Source of the DNA: Bernardetia sp. MNP-M8
GTDB taxonomy: Bacteria > Bacteroidota > Bacteroidia > Cytophagales > Bernardetiaceae
Length of the DNA: 64,000 nucleotides
NCBI RefSeq assembly: GCF_037126285.1
Contig: NZ_CP147012.1
Span: 1,860,001-1,924,000, forward strand
Reading direction: 5' to 3'
Shown: positions 33,910 through 43,900 of the stretch, one piece after another
Layout: the number at the start of each line of letters is the position of its first letter
Position numbering within the stretch: position 1 is the stretch's first letter
The notes under the pieces: generated by a model
The model's input: only the letters and a program-made list of their open reading frames with translations
Database searches by the model: none
What the model was told of the DNA's origin: nothing
Made by a program: the position numbers and the translations under genes

Positions 33910-35226
33910 ATGAAAACCTTAATCACATTGGTGCTTTTACTAGTAAGCACAAGTTTATTTGCACAAAACAACATTATTACCTCTGATAAACAGAAACAAA
34001 TTGTAGAGTATATCAACCATTTTGAAACCAACAAACAATTGATGGGAAATGTATCTATTTTTGAAGATGGAAAAGAGATTATCAACAAAACATTTGGAGA
34101 TAAAAATAATACAGATACGACAAAATATACAATTGGGTCAATAACAAAGATGTTTACGGCTGTACTTTTTGCTCAACTGTCTGAAAAGAAGAAAATTGAC
34201 TTAAATGAAAAATTGAGCAATTATTTTCCTCAAATTCCAAATGCAAAAGAGATAAGCATCAAGCAAATGCTTAACCATACAAGTGGGCTACAGGATTATG
34301 TAGTAAAACAAGATACTTTATACACTTGGCTTTTCGAACCTGTAAAACATGAAGATATAATGACCGAGATTATTCGTCAAGGTTCTGCTTTTGCTGCTGG
34401 CGATACAGTTAGTTATTCGAATGGAGCATATTATCTTTTAGCACGAATTTTAGAACAGAAATACCAAAAAAAGTATAAAGAAATAATAGCTAAGAATATT
34501 ATTAAGCCATTACATCTCAAAAATACAATTAGTATTGATGAAGAAAATAATTATCTAAATTCTGCGAGATCTTACCAAAAGAAAAATGGAGAATGGCAAG
34601 AAATAGCAGATTTTTATTTTCCAAATGTTTCTGGAGTGGGAGGTATTATCTCTAACACACATGATTTGAATGTATTTGTACAAGCATTATTTTCAGAAAA
34701 ATTAATCAAATTATCTACACTAAAAAACATGCTACCTGTTGATAAGGATTGGTTTGGAATGGGAGTTATGAAAGTTCCTTTTTATGAACATATTGCTTAT
34801 GGTCATGGAGGAGATACCTTTGGAACGCACTCAGTAATGTCTTACAATTCAAAAAATAAACTAGCTATAAGTTATATCATAAATGGTGAAAATTATCCAA
34901 CAAATAATTTTGCAGTGGGTTTATTGAGTATTATCTATGACAAAAAATTTAACCTGCCTGAGTTTAAAGAATACATACCTGAAAAGAATCTTTTAGAATT
35001 ATATCAAGGAACATATGGTGCAGAGGTTTTTCCTATAAAAATTAAAATCTATTTAGAGGAAAATGAATTAAAGGCAAAAGGAGAAGGTCAACCTTCTTTT
35101 ACTTTGACTGCCATCGAAAAAAACATTTTTGAATTCGCTCAAGCAGGACTACAAATAGAATTTAAACCTTATGAAAATAAACTTATTTTAAAACAAGGAG
35201 GACAAGTTTTTGAACTGAAAAAATAA
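33910..35226 (+). CDS. Secreted serine hydrolase, class C beta-lactamase/penicillin-binding-protein family
   Basis: A signal peptide (MKTLITLVLLLVSTSLFAQ) leads to a periplasmic enzyme of about 418 residues. The family motifs are present: Ser77-I-T-Lys80 in TIGSITKMFTAVLF, the tyrosine motif YSN (in DTVSYSNGAYYLL), and HGGDT in the place of the KTG triad. The C-terminal 100 residues form a small beta domain of the type in related Bacteroidota hydrolases. Such enzymes can be peptidases, esterases or beta-lactamases; the substrate is unknown. It is the third gene of the PadR operon, two bases after the membrane gene, so its synthesis is likely controlled by PadR in response to a cell-envelope or chemical signal. 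Confidence 0.92.
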   Translation: MKTLITLVLLLVSTSLFAQNNIITSDKQKQIVEYINHFETNKQLMGNVSIFEDGKEIINKTFGDKNNTDTTKYTIGSITKMFTAVLFAQLSEKKKIDLNEKLSNYFPQIPNAKEISIKQMLNHTSGLQDYVVKQDTLYTWLFEPVKHEDIMTEIIRQGSAFAAGDTVSYSNGAYYLLARILEQKYQKKYKEIIAKNIIKPLHLKNTISIDEENNYLNSARSYQKKNGEWQEIADFYFPNVSGVGGIISNTHDLNVFVQALFSEKLIKLSTLKNMLPVDKDWFGMGVMKVPFYEHIAYGHGGDTFGTHSVMSYNSKNKLAISYIINGENYPTNNFAVGLLSIIYDKKFNLPEFKEYIPEKNLLELYQGTYGAEVFPIKIKIYLEENELKAKGEGQPSFTLTAIEKNIFEFAQAGLQIEFKPYENKLILKQGGQVFELKK

Positions 35227-35253
35227 TAAAGTATAGTTTTGGCTTATAATTTC

Positions 35254-35293
35254 AAAATCCTTTAAAAACAAATTAATGTCTTTAAAGGATTTT
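35254..35293. terminator. Convergent terminator between the serine hydrolase gene and carB
   Basis: A perfect 13-bp stem (35254-35266 with 35281-35293) with a 14-base loop and T or A runs lies between two convergent genes. Confidence 0.8.
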
Positions 35294-35315
35294 AAATTGC
35301 CAAAAAATACAAGAA

Positions 35316-38129
35316 TTACCTACTCAAATACAAATTACGTTCATTATAAATCTCTTTAAAGAAAGGGTCTTTTAAGTGATGAATAAAATAAATGGCTTCT
35401 CCAGTAGATTTCATTTCAGGTCCTAATTCTTTGTTTACATTAGGGAATTTATCAAAGGAGAAAACAGGAATTTTGATAGCATAACCGTTTTGTTGTGGCT
35501 CAAAATTAAAATCTTTTACCTTTTTGTGGTCTAGCATTACCCAAGTGGCATATTTGATATACGGTTCTTGGTAGGCTTTACAGATAAAAGGAACTGTTCG
35601 GGATGCTCTTGGATTGGCTTCAATGATATAAACAATTCCATCTTTAATAGCGAATTGAATATTAATGACACCTTTTGTTTTGAGAGCCAACGCAATTTTT
35701 TTGGTGTGGTCATGAATCTGTTTCATGATATTCTCATCCAAATCAAAAGGAGGCAAAACGGCATACGAATCGCCAGAGTGAATCCCAGCAGGCTCAATAT
35801 GTTCCATTACACCAACAATATAAACATCTTCGGTATCACAAATTGCATCGGCTTCGGCTTCGATTGCACCATCTAAAAATTCATCTATCAAAATGGTTTG
35901 TTGTCCCAAGTCTTTAAAAATATTGATGATGTGTTCTTCTAATTCTTGCTCATTAATAACGATTTTCATACGTTGTCCACCCAAAACATAAGACGGACGA
36001 ACAAGCAAAGGAAATTCCATTTCAGCAGCTTTTTCGATGGCTTCTTCTGCCGTTTTGATAGCGTGGTATTTTGGATAAGGAATATCATTTTCTTTCAATA
36101 AATCAGAAAAACGCCCTCTATCTTCTGCCAAATCTAAGGCTTCATAACTCGTTCCCAAAATTGGAATTCCATAACGCTCTAATTTTTCAGCAAGTTTTAG
36201 AGCCGTTTGCCCTCCTAATTGGACGATAACACCTTCTGGTTTTTCATTCAGAATTATATCATAAATGTGTTCCCAAAAAACAGGTTCAAAATAGAGTTTA
36301 TCAGCAATATCAAAATCTGTAGAAACGGTTTCAGGATTACAATTTATCATAATGGTTTCGTAACCTGCTTCTTTTGCAGCCAAAACACCATGAACACACG
36401 AATAATCAAACTCAATTCCTTGTCCGATACGATTAGGGCCTGAACCCAAAACGACAACTTTTTTCTTATCACTTCGGATGGATTCATTTTCGGTTTCGAA
36501 AGTAGAATAGTAATAAGGCGTTTGTGCTTCAAATTCGGCTGAACAAGTATCCACCATTTTCCAAACACGATTTATTCCTAAATCTGTTCTTTTTTTATGA
36601 ATATCACTTTCTAAGCAGTTCATCAAATGTGCAATTTGACGGTCTGCCAATCCTTTTTTCTTTGCTTTTAGAAGTAAATCGTAAGGAAGTGTATCTAATT
36701 TATATTTTTGAATTTCGTTTTCTAATTCTACAATTTGTTCGATTTGGTGTAAGAACCATTTATCAATCCTTGTCAAATCAAAAATACGTTTCATTGGTAT
36801 TCCTAATTTGAAAGCATCATAAATTCTGAATAATCTATCCCAAGAAGGCACTTTTAGTTTTTGATGAATTTCTTCTTGATTTGTAACTTCTTTTCCGTCT
36901 GCACCTAATCCATTTCTGCGAATTTCTAAAGACTGACAGGCTTTTTGTAGTGCCTCTTGGAAATTGCGACCAATTCCCATTGCTTCTCCTACCGATTTCA
37001 TTTGGAAGCCCAAACGAGAATCCGAACCTTCAAATTTATCAAAATTCCAACGAGGAACTTTTACAATTACATAATCAATAGAAGGTTCAAAAAATGCAGA
37101 AGTTGTTCCTGTAATGGCATTATCTAGCTCATCAAGATTATAACCGATAGCTAATTTTGCAGCAATTTTAGCGATTGGATAACCTGTTGCCTTTGAAGCA
37201 AGGGCAGACGAACGAGAAACACGAGGGTTAATTTCGATAGCAATTATATCATCGTTGTCAGGATTGACAGCAAACTGAACATTACAACCACCTGCAAAAT
37301 TTCCGATTCCGTTCATCATTTTTATAGCAAGGCTACGCATTTCTTGATAAACAGTGTCAGGCAATGTCATTGCTGGTGCAACTGTAATTGAATCTCCAGT
37401 ATGAACACCCATTGGGTCAAAATTCTCAATCGAACAGATAATGATTACATTTCCTGCCGAATCTCTCAAAAGCTCTAACTCAAATTCTTTCCAACCTACT
37501 ACACATTGTTCTATCAAAACTTCGTGAATAGGCGAAGTATGCAAACCTCTTGAAAGTGAGCTATCAAATTCTTCTTTGTCATAAACAACACTTCCTCCTG
37601 TTCCTCCAAGTGTAAAAGATGGACGAATTACCAAAGGAAAACCTATTTGTTGAGCAATTTTTTTTCCTTGTAAAAATGATTTTGCTGTTTGTCCGACAGC
37701 TACTCCAACTCCCATATTTTCCATACAGAGTTTGAATTTATCTCTGTCTTCTGTTGTATCGATGGCTTCAAAATCTACTCCAATTACTTTGACATTGTAT
37801 TTTTCCCAAAGTCCAATATCGTTACATTTTATGGATAAATTTAATGCCGTCTGACCTCCCATGGTAGGTAAAACGGCATCAATTTCTTGTTCTCGTAAAA
37901 TGGTTTCAATAGAATCTGGTGTGAGTGGCAACAGATAAACGTGGTCTGCATTGATAGGGTCGGTCATTATCGTTGCAGGATTGGAATTGATGAGCGAGAC
38001 CTTTATTCCTTCTTCACGAAGCGAACGAGCAGCTTGCGAACCTGCATAATCAAACTCACAGGCTTGTCCAATGACAATAGGACCACTTCCAATAATGAGA
38101 ATATGACGAATAGATTTGTTTCTAGGCAT
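35316..38129 (-). CDS. carB: Carbamoyl-phosphate synthase large subunit without the allosteric domain
   Basis: CarB makes carbamoyl phosphate from bicarbonate, ammonia and two ATP, for arginine and pyrimidine synthesis. The 937-residue protein has the N-terminal biotin-carboxylase-like ATP-grasp half ([20 protein letters not shown] at the start), an oligomerisation domain in the middle and the second ATP-grasp half ([17 protein letters not shown] near 560). It ends soon after [11 protein letters not shown]. coli CarB goes on for another 130 residues, the MGS-like domain that binds UMP and ornithine. Its absence is seen in other Bacteroidota, so the protein is not truncated by mutation. carA is not nearby. 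The gene appears to be monocistronic. Confidence 0.96.
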   Translation of the reverse strand: MPRNKSIRHILIIGSGPIVIGQACEFDYAGSQAARSLREEGIKVSLINSNPATIMTDPINADHVYLLPLTPDSIETILREQEIDAVLPTMGGQTALNLSIKCNDIGLWEKYNVKVIGVDFEAIDTTEDRDKFKLCMENMGVGVAVGQTAKSFLQGKKIAQQIGFPLVIRPSFTLGGTGGSVVYDKEEFDSSLSRGLHTSPIHEVLIEQCVVGWKEFELELLRDSAGNVIIICSIENFDPMGVHTGDSITVAPAMTLPDTVYQEMRSLAIKMMNGIGNFAGGCNVQFAVNPDNDDIIAIEINPRVSRSSALASKATGYPIAKIAAKLAIGYNLDELDNAITGTTSAFFEPSIDYVIVKVPRWNFDKFEGSDSRLGFQMKSVGEAMGIGRNFQEALQKACQSLEIRRNGLGADGKEVTNQEEIHQKLKVPSWDRLFRIYDAFKLGIPMKRIFDLTRIDKWFLHQIEQIVELENEIQKYKLDTLPYDLLLKAKKKGLADRQIAHLMNCLESDIHKKRTDLGINRVWKMVDTCSAEFEAQTPYYYSTFETENESIRSDKKKVVVLGSGPNRIGQGIEFDYSCVHGVLAAKEAGYETIMINCNPETVSTDFDIADKLYFEPVFWEHIYDIILNEKPEGVIVQLGGQTALKLAEKLERYGIPILGTSYEALDLAEDRGRFSDLLKENDIPYPKYHAIKTAEEAIEKAAEMEFPLLVRPSYVLGGQRMKIVINEQELEEHIINIFKDLGQQTILIDEFLDGAIEAEADAICDTEDVYIVGVMEHIEPAGIHSGDSYAVLPPFDLDENIMKQIHDHTKKIALALKTKGVINIQFAIKDGIVYIIEANPRASRTVPFICKAYQEPYIKYATWVMLDHKKVKDFNFEPQQNGYAIKIPVFSFDKFPNVNKELGPEMKSTGEAIYFIHHLKDPFFKEIYNERNLYLSR

Positions 38130-38627
38130 GAGAACAGTTTTTTGGTTTCCTTTTTATGATGGTTGTATCTATAAATTCTACAAAGGTAACAACTTTATGG
38201 TTTTTGAAAAATTTCTTTTTGAGGAAATTGTTGTAAGTACAAAGGAAATATATTTCTAATTACTCCCCAGTTCTCAGATTCACTTTATCGTATAAAAATC
38301 TTTATTAGGAGAAAGCTTTCTCTATTATTTGATTTGTTAGTGAAGTTTTTTGAAAAAAAATATTCATACTGACTATAGAACAAAAACGAAAATTGAATTT
38401 TTCAGTAGAATGAATTTACAAACTTTAATTCATGGAAAATACAACCTTTTTTATGTTTTATTAATTGATTTCAACCAATAAACAAAGCTTATAGTTAAAT
38501 AACTCCTGTAAATTTTTTTTATACTAAAATGACCTATTCTTCAATTTAAAGTTGTAAGGTAAGATGTAGTCACTTTACGACTATACTTTGTTATATAATT
38601 CTTACAAATAAACTATCACATTTTTTA
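38130..38627. other. Divergent region between carB and the first barrel gene
   Basis: The 498 AT-rich bases have no gene. They must hold the carB promoter and that of the barrel gene. Near 38585-38593 the sequence TATACTTTG is one base longer than the TAnnTTTG consensus and could be a -7 box for the barrel gene, 35-40 bases before its ATG. Nothing else was seen. Confidence 0.45.
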
Positions 38628-39149
38628 ATGAAAAAATTAATTGTATTTTTAATCGTATGCTTCTCTTTCTCCTTTACTTTATCCACTGCTCAAGCTCAAT
38701 ATGAACAAGGTCAAATTGATGCAAATCTTGGAGTAGGTTTTTTATCTACTTTTTATGGTTCTGGGTTATCTCAAAGTATCCCACCTATTGGTCTTAGTGT
38801 AGACTATGGTGTTACAGATAATATTAGTGTAGGTGGTTATGCTGCTTATGCTTCTACTAAGTTTGATACTTTTGATGATTGGAGATATACTTACACTATT
38901 ATAGGAGTTAGAGGTGCATATCATTTTGATTTAGGCCATGAAAAGATTGATACTTATGGTGGTGCTTTGTTAGGATATAATATTATTTCTTTTAGTGGAG
39001 ATGATTATTTTCAAGGAACTGCGGCTAGTGCTGCTGCTTTCTCTGTATTTTTGGGTGGTAGATACAGATTTACAGAGAACTTAGGAGCTTTTGCAGAGTT
39101 GGGTTATGGCATATCTGTTCTTCAACTTGGTTTAAATGTAAAGTTCTAA
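38628..39149 (+). CDS. Outer-membrane beta-barrel protein, copy 1
   Basis: The 173-residue protein has a signal peptide (MKKLIVFLIVCFSFSFTLSTAQA) and a barrel of about eight strands. It starts QYEQGQIDANLGVGFL, alternating polar and hydrophobic residues follow with many aromatic girdle residues, and the C-terminus is GLNVKF, ending in Phe as usual for Bam-inserted proteins. A paralogue lies downstream (39783-40310), with GLSVDYGV(T/S)DNIS and the YGGALLGYNI stretch in common. Small barrels of this kind in Bacteroidota are of unknown function. The stop is followed by the perfect 26-bp hairpin at 39179-39231. The two barrels are products of a local duplication. Confidence 0.85.
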   Translation: MKKLIVFLIVCFSFSFTLSTAQAQYEQGQIDANLGVGFLSTFYGSGLSQSIPPIGLSVDYGVTDNISVGGYAAYASTKFDTFDDWRYTYTIIGVRGAYHFDLGHEKIDTYGGALLGYNIISFSGDDYFQGTAASAAAFSVFLGGRYRFTENLGAFAELGYGISVLQLGLNVKF

Positions 39150-39178
39150 ACTTCTTTGAATCAAGTTTGAGCATAATT

Positions 39179-39231
39179 GCTCACATAAAAAACCATTCTA
39201 ATAAATTATTAGAATGGTTTTTTATGTGAGC
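39179..39231 (+). terminator. Very long perfect terminator hairpin after barrel copy 1
   Basis: A perfect 26-bp stem with a one-base centre spans 53 bases. It contains the A6/T6 runs and CCATTCTAATAA/TTATTAGAATGG. A related but degraded hairpin is at 40352-40386 after the paralogue, so the element was duplicated with the gene. Confidence 0.9.
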
Positions 39232-39238
39232 TTATTCT

Positions 39239-39331
39239 ATGAATTACAAAAAAGGAAATATCCTAGAATCAAACACAGAAGTAATCATCAATCTCAGTAA
39301 ATATAGTGTGTGATGGTAAAAGACTTTACAA
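39239..39331 (+). pseudogene. Fossil of the macrodomain gene's 5' end
   Basis: The DNA from ATG 39239 aligns with the start of the intact macrodomain gene at 40402. Its first 18 codons read MNYKKGNILESNTEVIIN, against MNYTKGNILESNTEVIIN in the intact gene, so 17 of 18 are identical. The following bases still match with small indels (GTAAATATAGT, TGATGG-AAAAG-ACTT), but the frame then hits TGA. It ends near 39331. It shows that the duplicated unit was barrel plus terminator plus the first part of the macrodomain gene. Confidence 0.9.
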
Positions 39332-39782
39332 TTCAAATAATCCATTAATCATTACTCTGAGTATTTAAACAAAGATTATTTTTTGCTGAAAACAAAATTT
39401 TTCAAAATAAAATATACTTAAATACTAAAAATCAGAAATAATTCACTTATTACACAAAAACAAACATTAATTTTTTTATTAAAAAATGGCGTAAGTTAAG
39501 AATTAAAAATAAATATTTATTTTATTCTGTGGTTTGAAAACAATCAGATATTTGCTAAAATTTATTTTTTTTAGAAAAAAAAACAACTTTTTTGAACAAA
39601 AAATTATAAAACAACGTATAAACTTATAATAAATCAAAAAAAACACGTTTCTCAAGAGAATCCCAATTAAAAGCTATTTTTTTAAAATAAGTGTTTATTG
39701 GTATTTGTTTCTTTTGTTTTTTTACTTAATATTGCATTTTATTTGCGATTTATTCATCTTAAACTTTAATTATTACATTTCA
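39332..39782. other. Gene-free region between the macro fossil and barrel copy 2
   Basis: These 451 very AT-rich bases are without gene or strong repeat. The region probably contains the promoter of the second barrel gene. No convincing -7/-33 pair was found. Confidence 0.5.
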
Positions 39783-40310
39783 ATGAAAAAATTATTTGCT
39801 TCAGTACTCATGTGTGCTTTGTTTATTTTTAGTTTTTCTACTGCTCAAGCTCAATATGAGCAAGGACAACTTGATGTAAATCTTGGAGTGGGTCTTCTTC
39901 CTACCTTCTTAGGCGCAGGAACTACTGCAAAACTTCCACCTATAGGACTTAGTGTAGATTATGGTGTTAGTGATAATATCAGTATTGGTGGGTATGCTTC
40001 TTATGCTTCTGCAACAGTAGATAGTTTTGATGAATGGAACTATACTTATACTATTTTGGGTGCTAGAGGTGCTTATCACTTCAATGTGAGCAATGATCGT
40101 TTTGACCCTTATGGTGGTGCTTTATTAGGTTATAACATTGTTTCTGTAGATTATGGAGATAGCGCATTTACTAGTGGTGGTGCTGCTAGTGCTTTTACTT
40201 GGTCTGCATTCTTAGGTGCTCGTTACCGTTTTACTGATAACCTTGGTGTTTATGGAGAACTTGGATATGGTATATCTATTCTTCAACTTGGTGTAAACTT
40301 AAAGTTCTAA
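39783..40310 (+). CDS. Outer-membrane beta-barrel protein, copy 2
   Basis: I choose the ATG at 39783 (175 residues) because it gives a normal signal peptide (MKKLFASVLMCALFIFSFSTAQA) matching the first copy; the frame is open to 39705. The mature part (QYEQGQLDVNLGVGLLPTFL) and the end LGVNLKF are close to the first copy (QYEQGQIDANLGVGFLSTFY, LGLNVKF), with differences in the loop regions. It is likely to sit in the outer membrane. The stop is followed by the degraded terminator (40352-40386) and the macrodomain gene. No function is known. Confidence 0.85.
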   Translation: MKKLFASVLMCALFIFSFSTAQAQYEQGQLDVNLGVGLLPTFLGAGTTAKLPPIGLSVDYGVSDNISIGGYASYASATVDSFDEWNYTYTILGARGAYHFNVSNDRFDPYGGALLGYNIVSVDYGDSAFTSGGAASAFTWSAFLGARYRFTDNLGVYGELGYGISILQLGVNLKF

Positions 40311-40351
40311 ACTTCTTTTAATCAAGTTTGAGCATAATTGCTCACATATAA

Positions 40352-40386
40352 AAAAACCATTCTAATAATTTATTGGAATGGTTTTT
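40352..40386 (+). terminator. Terminator after barrel copy 2, overlapping the macro gene leader
   Basis: A 17-bp stem with one G-U pair and a one-base centre (40352-40368 with 40370-40386) is a shorter form of the hairpin at 39179-39231. It lies 16 bases before the macrodomain start, so the macro gene may depend on readthrough or on an unseen promoter. Confidence 0.85.
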
Positions 40387-40401
40387 ATGTTACCTTATTC
40401 T

Positions 40402-40863
40402 ATGAACTACACAAAAGGAAATATATTAGAATCAAATACAGAAGTAATTATCAATCCTGTAAATATAGTTGGAGTGATGGGAAAAGGACTTGCTTTAGCG
40501 TTCAAAAAACAGTTTCCTCATAATTACAAAATCTATAAAGAAGCCTGTAAAAACAAAACTATCAATATTGGAAAGTTGCTTTTGGTCAGTGATTTTAATA
40601 ATGAATCTAATTTGGAGAGAAAACAATTTATCATAAACTTTCCTACAAAAAAACATTGGCGCAGTCCTTCCAAAATGGAATATGTTGAAGAAGGTCTAAA
40701 AGATTTAGTTAGAATTATAGAAACACAAAAATTTGAAAGTATGGCTATTCCTGCTTTAGGATGTGGCTTGGGAGGATTAGAATGGGAAGATGTACGTTTT
40801 TTATTAGAGAAATATTTAGAAAAAATAGAAGGGATTAAAATTACAATTTATGAACCTTCTTAA
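40402..40863 (+). CDS. DarG-like macrodomain protein, stand-alone
   Basis: The ATG at 40402 is chosen over one at 40378, since the fossil copy at 39239 also starts there; the protein has 153 residues. The macrodomain motifs match the DarG/TARG1 branch: VIINPVNIVGVMGKGLALAFKKQFP holds the ADP-ribose loop, IINFPTKKHWRSPSKMEYVEEGL follows, and AIPALGCGLGGLEWEDV is the second loop. In DarTG systems this domain removes ADP-ribose that DarT places on thymidines in single-stranded DNA. No DarT gene lies next to it, and the C-terminal part usual for DarG is absent. It may act on ADP-ribose from other sources, or guard against a DarT encoded elsewhere. Confidence 0.9.
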   Translation: MNYTKGNILESNTEVIINPVNIVGVMGKGLALAFKKQFPHNYKIYKEACKNKTINIGKLLLVSDFNNESNLERKQFIINFPTKKHWRSPSKMEYVEEGLKDLVRIIETQKFESMAIPALGCGLGGLEWEDVRFLLEKYLEKIEGIKITIYEPS

Positions 40864-40956
40864 AAAATGATTTGTAAAGGTTGTACAAAGAACAATTGTA
40901 AAAAACTCCCCATCTAATCAGTAAAAATTAAACAGGGAATTAAAAATACCATTTCT

Positions 40957-43900
40957 TTATTTCTCTACCTCAACAGCAGGAATATTTTTATCAGCAACTA
41001 ATTTATTAAAATTAGGAATATCAGTTTTCAAAATTTCATAATAAATCTTCAACTGCTCATCAATTTTGCTTGTAATATCTGCTTTTACTTCTTTTGCTCC
41101 TTCATTGGGAGGAAAATTCCCATAACCTACCGTAGTGGCTAAAGCACTCAATTTATTATTCAAACGAACAGGAAAATTCAAAGGGTCTTGTCCACTTCTG
41201 TTTTGAGTTTGGTACAAAGTTTCTTCAATTTTTGTTAGATTTTTGACGATACTTTCTGCCGAATCTGCAACTACTTTCCATTCTTCTTTTGCACTCGCTT
41301 TTGTTTTCCAATCATTCAAACTAGAGCGAATTTTACGAATATTAATAATAGCTTCGTGCGTTTCGGTAAGTTTGTCTCTTACTTCCTTCAAAAACACAAA
41401 ACGCTCTTGTAAACCTTCATCAGAAACACTCCAACGTGGGTCTTTCAAGAGTTTAAAATCCGTTTCTTGGGTTTTTCCATCAAAAGTAATTTTTGCTTTA
41501 TAGTCGTTTGGCATAGCTTGAACGCCTTGCGTTCCACCAAACCAAAGAATCATTCCATCAAACTTCTTTGCATCTTCATGACGCATATTCCAAGTGATTG
41601 TATTTGCGCCTTTTTGAGCATCTAATTTTTTAATGTTAGAATCTTTATCTTTTGTTACCTTATTATCATCAGAAGAATATTTTTGAATTAAATTTCCATC
41701 TTTATCCAAAATTTCAACTTCCAAAATCTTTGATGTATCTGGTTTTTGATTTAGATAAAAATTCAATTTCATATTTCGTTCGCTCAAATAGGTATCAGAT
41801 GGCTTAAAGACTAAGAAATTTTCGGTTTTGATTTTTTCTAAAGTTGTTTTATCAAAATTACGAAGAGGATTCAAATCATCAAAAATCCAAAAACTTCTGC
41901 CTTGGGTAGCTGCAATCAAATCATTTTCCTTTACTTGCAAATCTGTAATCGGAACAATCGGCAAATTATAGCGCATCGGTTGCCAATTCTGACCATCATC
42001 AAAAGAAACATACACATTACTTTCTGTTCCTGCATACAAAAGACCTTCACGCACAGGGTCAAGACGTAAAACTCTAGTAAAATCAGTATTTGGAATTCCG
42101 TTTGTGATTTTTGTCCACGTTTTGCCATAATCTTTTGTTTTGTACAAATAAGGCGCAAAATCATCAGACTTATAACGAGTAGCTGCAATATAGGCAACAC
42201 CTTTTTTAGTTGGATGCAAATCAATAGAGTTTATCATTGCCCATTCTGGGAGAATTTTTGGCGTAACATTTTCCCAATTCTTGCCTCCATCTTTTGTAAT
42301 CTGAATAAGTCCATCGTCCGATCCTGTCCAAATAACACCACTTTCAGCAGGCGATTCGGCAGCAGCGAAAATAGTCCCATAATATTCTACACTTGTATTA
42401 TCTTTTGTGATTTCTCCTCCCGAAGGCTGCATTTTTGATTTATCATTTCGTGTTAAATCTGGACTAATGGCTTCCCAACTTTGCCCTTCATTGGTAGTCT
42501 TGAACAAAACATTTGCAGCAGCATAAAGTGTATTTTGATTGTTTGGCGAGAAAAATATAGGGAAATTCCACTGAAAACGATATTTCAATTCAGCAGCTCC
42601 CCAACCCATGTGATTATCAGGATAAATATCAACCAAACGAGTTTCTTCTGTTTTGTGATTATAACGCATCAAAAAACCACCATACGAACCACCATAGACA
42701 ATATCATTATTTTTTGGATCGGCTACAATATGTCCACTTTCTCCTCCTGCTGTTTCTTCCCATTTGCCTTGGTCTTGTGAAGAAATACGAAGTGCAGAAT
42801 TATCTTGCTGACCTGCATAAAGCCTGTATGGAAAATGATTATCTGTACTTACTCTATAAAACTGTGCTGTTGGTTGATTCATATACGTAGAAAAACTCTT
42901 TCCTGCATTTTTCGAAACTTGTGCCCCTCCGTCATCTCCAATAATCATGCGTTCTGGATTTTGTGGGTCAAGCCAAAGGTCGTGATGGTCGCCATGTGGG
43001 GTATCTATTTCATTATAACTTTTTCCTCCATCAGACGAAAAATGAAAATTTACATTCAAAACATAAACGCCTTCTGGATTAGTTGGATGTGCATAAATAC
43101 GAGTATAATACCACGCTCTTTGACGTAATTTTCGTTCATCGTTTATTTTTGCAAATGTTTCTCCCCCATCATCAGAACGAAAAACACCACCTTCTTTTGC
43201 TTCAATAATTGTCCAAACTCTATCTTTTTGAGCAGGAGAAACAGTTACACCAATGATTCCCAAATCTCCTTTTGGAAGTCCTTTAGCTTCTTTTGTAAGA
43301 TTTTTCCACGTATCGCCACCATCTGTACTTTTCCAAAGTGCTGAACCTTCGCCACCACTCTCTAAGCTATATGGAGTTCTTCTAATTTTCCACGTACTTG
43401 CATAAATTACTCGTGGATTCGTTGGGTCTAAAATCAAGTCTACTGCACCTGCGTCTTTGTTTGAAAATAAAATTCTTTCCCAATTTTTGCCTCCATCTTT
43501 ACTTCTATAAACTCCTCTTTGCTCACTAGAACCAAATAAATGTCCCAAAACAGCAGCATAAACCAAATCAGGATTTTTTGGATGAATTCTAATACGTGTG
43601 ATATGACGAGAATCTTCTAAGCCTATTTTTTGCCATGTTTTTCCTGCATCAAGACTTTTCCAAGCTCCATTTCCATGTGAAACATTTCCACGAACTGTTT
43701 TTTCTCCTCCTCCTACATAAATCACATTATTGTCATATTCACTAACTGCAATCGCACCAATCGAACCTCCAAAATCTGGATCAGAAATATTACTCCAACT
43801 CATTCCTCCGTCTTCTGTTCGCCACACTCCACCACCTGTTGCACCAAAATAAAATAAGTCTGGATTTCCTGCTACACCTGTTACGGCTGCCGAACGTCCA

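Noticed and set aside
39705-39782. A longer N-terminus for barrel copy 2
   Set aside because: The extension is hydrophobic sequence in front of a normal signal peptide, while copy 1 starts at the equivalent of 39783.
40378-40401. A start at 40378 for the macrodomain gene
   Set aside because: It falls inside the terminator hairpin, and the fossil copy starts at the equivalent of 40402.
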